In this document: piece after piece, positions 60,310 through 64,000 of the stretch
Layout: each line of letters opens with the position of its first letter
How positions within the stretch are numbered: the first letter of the stretch is position 1
Origin: Okibacterium sp. HSC-33S16
GTDB lineage: Bacteria > Actinomycetota > Actinomycetes > Actinomycetales > Microbacteriaceae
DNA: 64,000 bases
NCBI RefSeq assembly: GCF_024171565.1
Contig: NZ_JALJZZ010000005.1
Location: 228,953 to 292,952, forward strand
Direction of reading: 5' to 3'
Position numbers and translations under genes: made by a program
The notes under the pieces: generated by a model
Seen by the model: the letters and a program-made list of their open reading frames with translations, nothing else
What the model was told of the DNA's origin: nothing
The model's database searches: none

Positions 60310-60735
60310 GTGGCAAAAACTATCGCTGAGCAGGCTTCTGACCTACGAATGAGCACCTTTCGGCTGGCTCGTCGACTTCGCGCCGAACGCGCAGACGACG
60401 AACTGAGTGACGGGCAGCTCTCTGTACTCTTCGGGCTTCGGGCGACCGGCGCTCACACGTTGAGCGAGCTCGCCGAGCGTGAGCACGTCTCCGCACCGTC
60501 GATGAACCGCACGGTCAATTGCCTCGAAGAAGCCGGGTACCTGACGAGGGTTCCCGATGCTACCGACAAACGCAAAGCCCACATTTCATTGACGGATGCC
60601 GGCACCGGCCTCGTCAAAGACACCGTCAAGAAGCGAGATGCCTGGCTTCACAACCAGTTTCGCGCCCTCGACCACGCAGACAGAGAAATCCTGGCGCAAG
60701 CCGCAGACCTGATGAGGAGACTCGCCACCCAGTGA
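60310..60735 (+). CDS. MarR-family transcriptional regulator
   Basis: 141 residues with the winged helix HTLSELAEREHVSAPSMNRTVNCLEEAGYLTRVPDATDKRKAHISLTDAG (about residues 49-98). GTG start directly behind a leaderless promoter. Its stop overlaps the start of the MFS gene (GTGA), so it probably represses its own operon until the transported compound binds. Confidence 0.88.
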   Translation: MAKTIAEQASDLRMSTFRLARRLRAERADDELSDGQLSVLFGLRATGAHTLSELAEREHVSAPSMNRTVNCLEEAGYLTRVPDATDKRKAHISLTDAGTGLVKDTVKKRDAWLHNQFRALDHADREILAQAADLMRRLATQ

Positions 60736-62138
60736 GTGCAATGTTCCGATCGCTTTCGAGCTACAACTACCGTCTCTGGTTCATCGGCGCCCTCGTGTCG
60801 AACATCGGCGCGTGGATGCAGTCGACCACCCAGAGCTGGGTGGTTCTCACCGTCCTGACCGACAACGATGCCGTCGCGGTCGGCATCACCATGGCCCTGC
60901 AGTTTGGCCCGCAGCTCCTTCTCGTGCCGATCACCGGGCTCATCGCTGACCGGTTCGACCGCCGCAAGATCCTGATGATCACGCAGAGCGCACTGATGCT
61001 CCTCGGCGTGGCGCTCGGGCTCCTGCTCATCCTCGGGCACGCTGAACTCTGGCACCTCTACGTCTTTGCGCTACTCCTCGGCATCGTGAACGCGGTTGAC
61101 GGCCCCGCGCGGCAGACCTTTGTTTCCGACCTGGTCGACGAGCACAACATGTCGAACGCCGTGGCGCTCAACTCCGCGTCGTTCAACGCAGCGCGCATGA
61201 TCGGCCCGGCACTCGCGGGACTGCTCATCGTCGTCATCGGTTCGGGGTGGGTCTTCATCGTCAACGGTGCCACCTTCCTGGCCGTGCTCTTCGCCCTCTA
61301 TAAGCTCCGTGCCAACCAGTTGCGCTCTCGCCCACGTGCCCCGCGTCAGCGCGGACAGCTCGTCCAAGGCTTCCGCTACGTGATGAGTCGCCCCGACCTT
61401 GGCGTCATCTTCGTGATCGTGTTCATCATGGGTGCTTTCGGCATGAACTTCCCGATCTTCGCCTCAACGATGGCTGTCGAGCTCGGTGGCGGTGCCGGCG
61501 ACTACGGGTTGCTGTCCTCTATCCTCGCGATCGGGTCACTGACCGGTGCCCTCCTCGCGGCACGTCGCGACCGTGCACGCATGCGGGTCATCATCGCCGC
61601 CGTCGGGCTGTTCTCGATTGCCGCCTTTGTCGCGTCGGTGATGCCCACCTTCTGGACCTTCGGCCTCGCCCTGATCTTCATCGGCTTTGCAACGGTCACG
61701 ATGCTGACAACGGCGAACGCATTTGTACAGACGACGACGGATGCCACGGTGCGCGGCCGCGTCATGGCGCTGTACATGGCGGTCCTGATGGGTGGCACGC
61801 CGCTCGGCGCGCCAATCGTCGGTGGCATCGCGAATGCCTGGGGACCTCGATGGGCTCTCGCAGCGGCGGGGCTCGCGGCGCTCATTGCATGTGCGTTTGC
61901 GCTCACCTGGGCTGTTGTGGCGCGCCAGCTGCGCCTGCGGGTGCACCCCGATTCGCGGTGGCGCCTGGTCGTCACGCACGCCGGTCGGCCACTGCCGGTG
62001 TCGTCGATCGTGCCGGAAGACTTCTCTGAGGAGGTTGCTCTGACCTCGCCCATCTCGCTGCCCGATCTGGCGCGGCGACCGCGGCCCGAGGCACAGGCCC
62101 GCGAGAATGCGGGCGTCGGGGCACCCCAACGACGCTAA
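60732..62138 (+). CDS. MFS transporter, MFS_3/EntS-like
   Basis: 468 residues and 12 membrane segments: YRLWFIGALVSNIGAWMQSTTQSWVVL at the start, motif A-like LIADRFDRRKILMITQ near residue 75, and GPALAGLLIVVIGSGWVF mid-way. This branch includes exporters of siderophores and drugs. The GTG at 60732 overlaps the marR stop; ATG 60741 is an alternative. The hydrophilic C-terminus of about 65 residues is Pro/Arg-rich. Confidence 0.87.
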   Translation: MSAMFRSLSSYNYRLWFIGALVSNIGAWMQSTTQSWVVLTVLTDNDAVAVGITMALQFGPQLLLVPITGLIADRFDRRKILMITQSALMLLGVALGLLLILGHAELWHLYVFALLLGIVNAVDGPARQTFVSDLVDEHNMSNAVALNSASFNAARMIGPALAGLLIVVIGSGWVFIVNGATFLAVLFALYKLRANQLRSRPRAPRQRGQLVQGFRYVMSRPDLGVIFVIVFIMGAFGMNFPIFASTMAVELGGGAGDYGLLSSILAIGSLTGALLAARRDRARMRVIIAAVGLFSIAAFVASVMPTFWTFGLALIFIGFATVTMLTTANAFVQTTTDATVRGRVMALYMAVLMGGTPLGAPIVGGIANAWGPRWALAAAGLAALIACAFALTWAVVARQLRLRVHPDSRWRLVVTHAGRPLPVSSIVPEDFSEEVALTSPISLPDLARRPRPEAQARENAGVGAPQRR

Positions 62139-62218
62139 CCCCGCAAACCGGTTACCGCTCACCCGTCGGCTGATTCCCGGTTGAGGCTTCCTCAACTCTG
62201 GGTGTCGGTGGTGGGTGA

Positions 62219-62359
62219 TGTACTGGAGTCATGAACGAGGCAGTTCGACACCCAAGGATCCGCAACCGTGCGGCCCAGTGTTGCTCGCGCTTCTGCCCGC
62301 CTGTCACATTCGCTGGCCATCTCGGCGTTCGCATCGGTGTCGGGGGTCGGTTGTCGTGA
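62219..62359 (+). CDS. Leaderless 42-codon upstream ORF with CC..C, before the HNH gene
   Basis: TGTACT (62219-62224) is followed by 6 nt and ATG 62231. The frame runs 42 codons to TGA 62357-62359, which overlaps the GTG of the HNH gene (GTGA). The peptide is basic and holds three Cys close together (AAQCCSRFCPP). Hairpins TTGAGG-CTT-CCTCAA (62181-62195) and CCGCA-ACCG-TGCGG (62260-62273) lie before and inside it. Same architecture as the upstream ORF at 18909. Confidence 0.5.
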   Translation, partial: CTGVMNEAVRHPRIRNRAAQCCSRFCPPVTFAGHLGVRIGVGGRLS

Positions 62360-63837
62360 CTCTTGCGGTGAGTGACTTTCCGTCGGCGTCGGGGCCGGAT
62401 GGTGAAGTATTGCTCACCGAGCTGCTGCAGCGTGAGGGTGAGGTTCTCACCGCGCTGGATGTGGACCATCTTGACCGACTGGACAGTGATCGTTTGTTGT
62501 CGCAGATGAGTCTGGTGGCACATTTGGTTCGCGGCGGTGAGGCAGTGCTGGCGGCGATGAGCGCCGAGGTCGCTGTTCGTTCGGACCCGGTCCGCGGCAC
62601 CGACGGTCTCGCGGCGAAGCATACCTATCAGCGGCCGTCACAGTTGGTTGAGGTCGTCACAGGGGTGTCAGCGGCAGCGGCGTCGCGGTTGATCCGTGTC
62701 GGCCAGAAGACGTCTCCTCGGCTCAGTGATGCCGGCTTGCCGTTGCCCGTCCTGTTCCCCTTCGTCGGTGAGGCGCTCCGTGAGGGTCTGATCGGGGTAG
62801 AGGCGGCGGAGAACATCACGCGGGAGCTGACCTTGGCGGCTCCTCGTGCTGCGGTCGAGCACCTCGCGATCGCTGAGGCGTCTTTGGTCGGCCAGGCAGT
62901 CGGCGGGGGTTGGCGTGACGGGTTGCCTCTATCGGCAGATCTGGTTGGGGTGCAGGCGAGGTTGTGGCGCGACCGATTGGACGAGGACGGTATTGAGCCG
63001 AGGGCGCAGAAAGCGTTCGAGAAGCGCGATTTCTGGATTTCACGGAGCGCGACACCGGAGGGGTTGGTCAGATTCGGGGGCCAGGTCACTGTTGATGTGG
63101 GCACGAAGCTACACGCTTTGTTTGATGCGATCCTCAGCCCCCGCACCGACTGCCGCTACCTCCCACCCGATGAGGACACCGCCGAGTCCGTTGACGGCAC
63201 TGGCACTGGCACTGACACTGACACTGACACTGACACTGAGTTGCCGAGTGATGGCACGGACCCGGCTCGTGATGCGGGCTTGCGGGATGTGCGGTCCGCC
63301 GGGCAAAAGCGGGCTGATGTGTTCGCGGCGATGATTGATGCGTTGGCCCGGTCTGCGGATGTGCCGACAGTCACTGGGGCTTCGCCCACAGTGGTGGTCA
63401 GTGTCACCGCGGATGTTCTGGAACGCCAGGCCGGGACCGGGCAGATCGTCGGCATCAACAGCCCGGTCGCGTTCTCCACTATCAAGCAGATTCTCTGTGA
63501 CGCCAGTGTTGTGCCGGTGTTCCTAGACCCGGACGGCAGCGTTGTCGCGTTGGGAAACAACCAGAGACGGTTCAACCGGTCGCAACGGTTGGGGATGATC
63601 GCGAGAGACGGGCCTACCTGTGCGATGGATGACTGCCAGATCCCGGCGACCGGTTGTGAGGCGCACCACATCCAGGAATACAGCGAAGGCGGACCAACCC
63701 ACATTGATAACGGTGCGCTGTTCTGCTGGTTCCACCACCGGATGATCGACACCGGCGTATTCACCGTGACTATGGTCAACGGTAAGCCCAAGGTCAGCAT
63801 CGCTGACTGGATCCGCCGCAAACCCTACTTCCAATAA
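62356..63837 (+). CDS. DUF222-HNH endonuclease family protein (13E12 type)
   Basis: 493 residues from GTG 62356. A helical DUF222 domain (about residues 20-240: LLQREGEVLTALDVDHLDRLDSDRLLSQMSLV, GWRDGLPLSADLVG) and an HNH nuclease domain near residues 400-460 (CAMDDCQIPATGCEAHHIQEYSEGGPTHIDNGALFCWFHH: Cys pair, HH, N, H). A low-complexity Gly-Thr/Asp-Thr stretch (about residues 280-295) separates them. This family is multicopy in actinobacterial genomes and its role is unknown. A longer in-frame start at 62215 would include the upstream ORF. Confidence 0.87.
   Translation: MTLAVSDFPSASGPDGEVLLTELLQREGEVLTALDVDHLDRLDSDRLLSQMSLVAHLVRGGEAVLAAMSAEVAVRSDPVRGTDGLAAKHTYQRPSQLVEVVTGVSAAAASRLIRVGQKTSPRLSDAGLPLPVLFPFVGEALREGLIGVEAAENITRELTLAAPRAAVEHLAIAEASLVGQAVGGGWRDGLPLSADLVGVQARLWRDRLDEDGIEPRAQKAFEKRDFWISRSATPEGLVRFGGQVTVDVGTKLHALFDAILSPRTDCRYLPPDEDTAESVDGTGTGTDTDTDTDTELPSDGTDPARDAGLRDVRSAGQKRADVFAAMIDALARSADVPTVTGASPTVVVSVTADVLERQAGTGQIVGINSPVAFSTIKQILCDASVVPVFLDPDGSVVALGNNQRRFNRSQRLGMIARDGPTCAMDDCQIPATGCEAHHIQEYSEGGPTHIDNGALFCWFHHRMIDTGVFTVTMVNGKPKVSIADWIRRKPYFQ
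63196..63237 (+). repeat. Hexanucleotide repeat inside the HNH gene
   Basis: Three GGCACT and four GACACT units in a row encode (Gly-Thr)3(Asp-Thr)4. Copy changes keep the reading frame and only change linker length. Confidence 0.92.
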
Positions 63838-63852
63838 TCAAGGGCGGGTTAA

Positions 63853-63888
63853 CCACGAAAGCCACCCGAACGATGGGGGCTTTCGTGG
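63853..63888 (+). terminator. Hairpin after the HNH gene
   Basis: CCACGAAAGCC (63853-63863) pairs with GGCTTTCGTGG (63878-63888) around a 14-nt loop; no T-run follows. Confidence 0.65.
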
Positions 63889-63907
63889 GGACATACTCGT
63901 GTCGTGC

Positions 63908-63997
63908 GTTAAATGCGAAGAGCCCGTCCTGGTGTGGGCGGGCTGTGTGTTGGTGGGTTAAATGCGAAGAGCCCACCCCTTGGGGGTGGGCTCTTCT
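63908..63997 (+). repeat. Direct repeat with hairpins
   Basis: GTTAAATGCGAAGAGCCC occurs at 63908-63925 and again at 63958-63975, 50 bp apart; each copy continues into a GC-rich hairpin (the second GAGCCCACCCC/GGGGTGGGCTC). Possibly duplicated terminators; nothing coding is seen from 63838 to the end. Confidence 0.7.
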
Positions 63998-64000
63998 AAG

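Overview
The window is high-GC, gene-dense actinobacterial chromosome, most likely from Microbacteriaceae or a close relative. This is inferred from a mycothiol-type maleylpyruvate isomerase, GAF-ANTAR regulators, an F420-type luciferase-like oxidoreductase, tandem LytR-CpsA-Psr (LCP) proteins, a DUF222-HNH (13E12-type) gene and many GTG starts. At least ten genes seem to be read from leaderless mRNAs: a TANNNT-like -10 box sits 6-7 nt before the start codon.

Region 1 (1-6.4 kb) holds an aromatic-acid module. genD-genF-genM-marR (+) and genH-genR (-) convert 3-hydroxybenzoate through gentisate to fumarate and pyruvate. The same 15-bp palindrome precedes both units in the same orientation relative to transcription, so one regulator, probably the IclR protein, is likely to control both. 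Region 2 (5.8-18.8 kb) is a long minus-strand catabolic locus: PcaI/PcaJ/PcaF-like enzymes, a PcaR-like IclR regulator, two adjacent phosphotriesterase-family proteins (one with five of six metal ligands replaced), a flavin monooxygenase, an HSL-type esterase, a metallo-beta-lactamase-fold hydrolase, a CocE-type esterase, an MFS exporter and a TetR regulator. No ring-cleavage dioxygenase is present and I cannot name the substrate.

Region 3 (18.9-31.4 kb) is mixed: two GAF-ANTAR proteins preceded by a leaderless upstream ORF, tRNA-Arg, a MarR-controlled MFS pump with a double operator, an OhrR-like regulator without ohr, a yybP-ykoY manganese riboswitch in front of a ferritin-like/VIT1 membrane protein, a divergent pair formed by a LysR effector domain lacking its DNA-binding domain and a DUF5997 protein, and a membrane cluster (AI-2E-type permease, cardiolipin synthase, GAP family, DedA).

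Region 4 (31.5-46.5 kb) is core-like: tRNA-Ser(GCT), two LCP proteins, tRNA-Ser(TGA), a HAD phosphatase, serS, a diacylglycerol-kinase-family gene, gdhA, pheA, a DUF1023 hydrolase and pgm. It is interrupted by about 0.8 kb of unusual nested tandem repeats (period 268 bp, sub-period 41 bp) next to a DUF559-type gene.

Region 5 (46.5-64 kb) has a surface amidase lipoprotein, a cellobiose/beta-glucoside ABC operon with two perfect LacI-type operators, sufS-sufU, an lplA-like/DNA methyltransferase/LLM oxidoreductase operon, hydrolases, a MarR-MFS pair and an HNH gene preceded by a Cys-containing leaderless upstream ORF.
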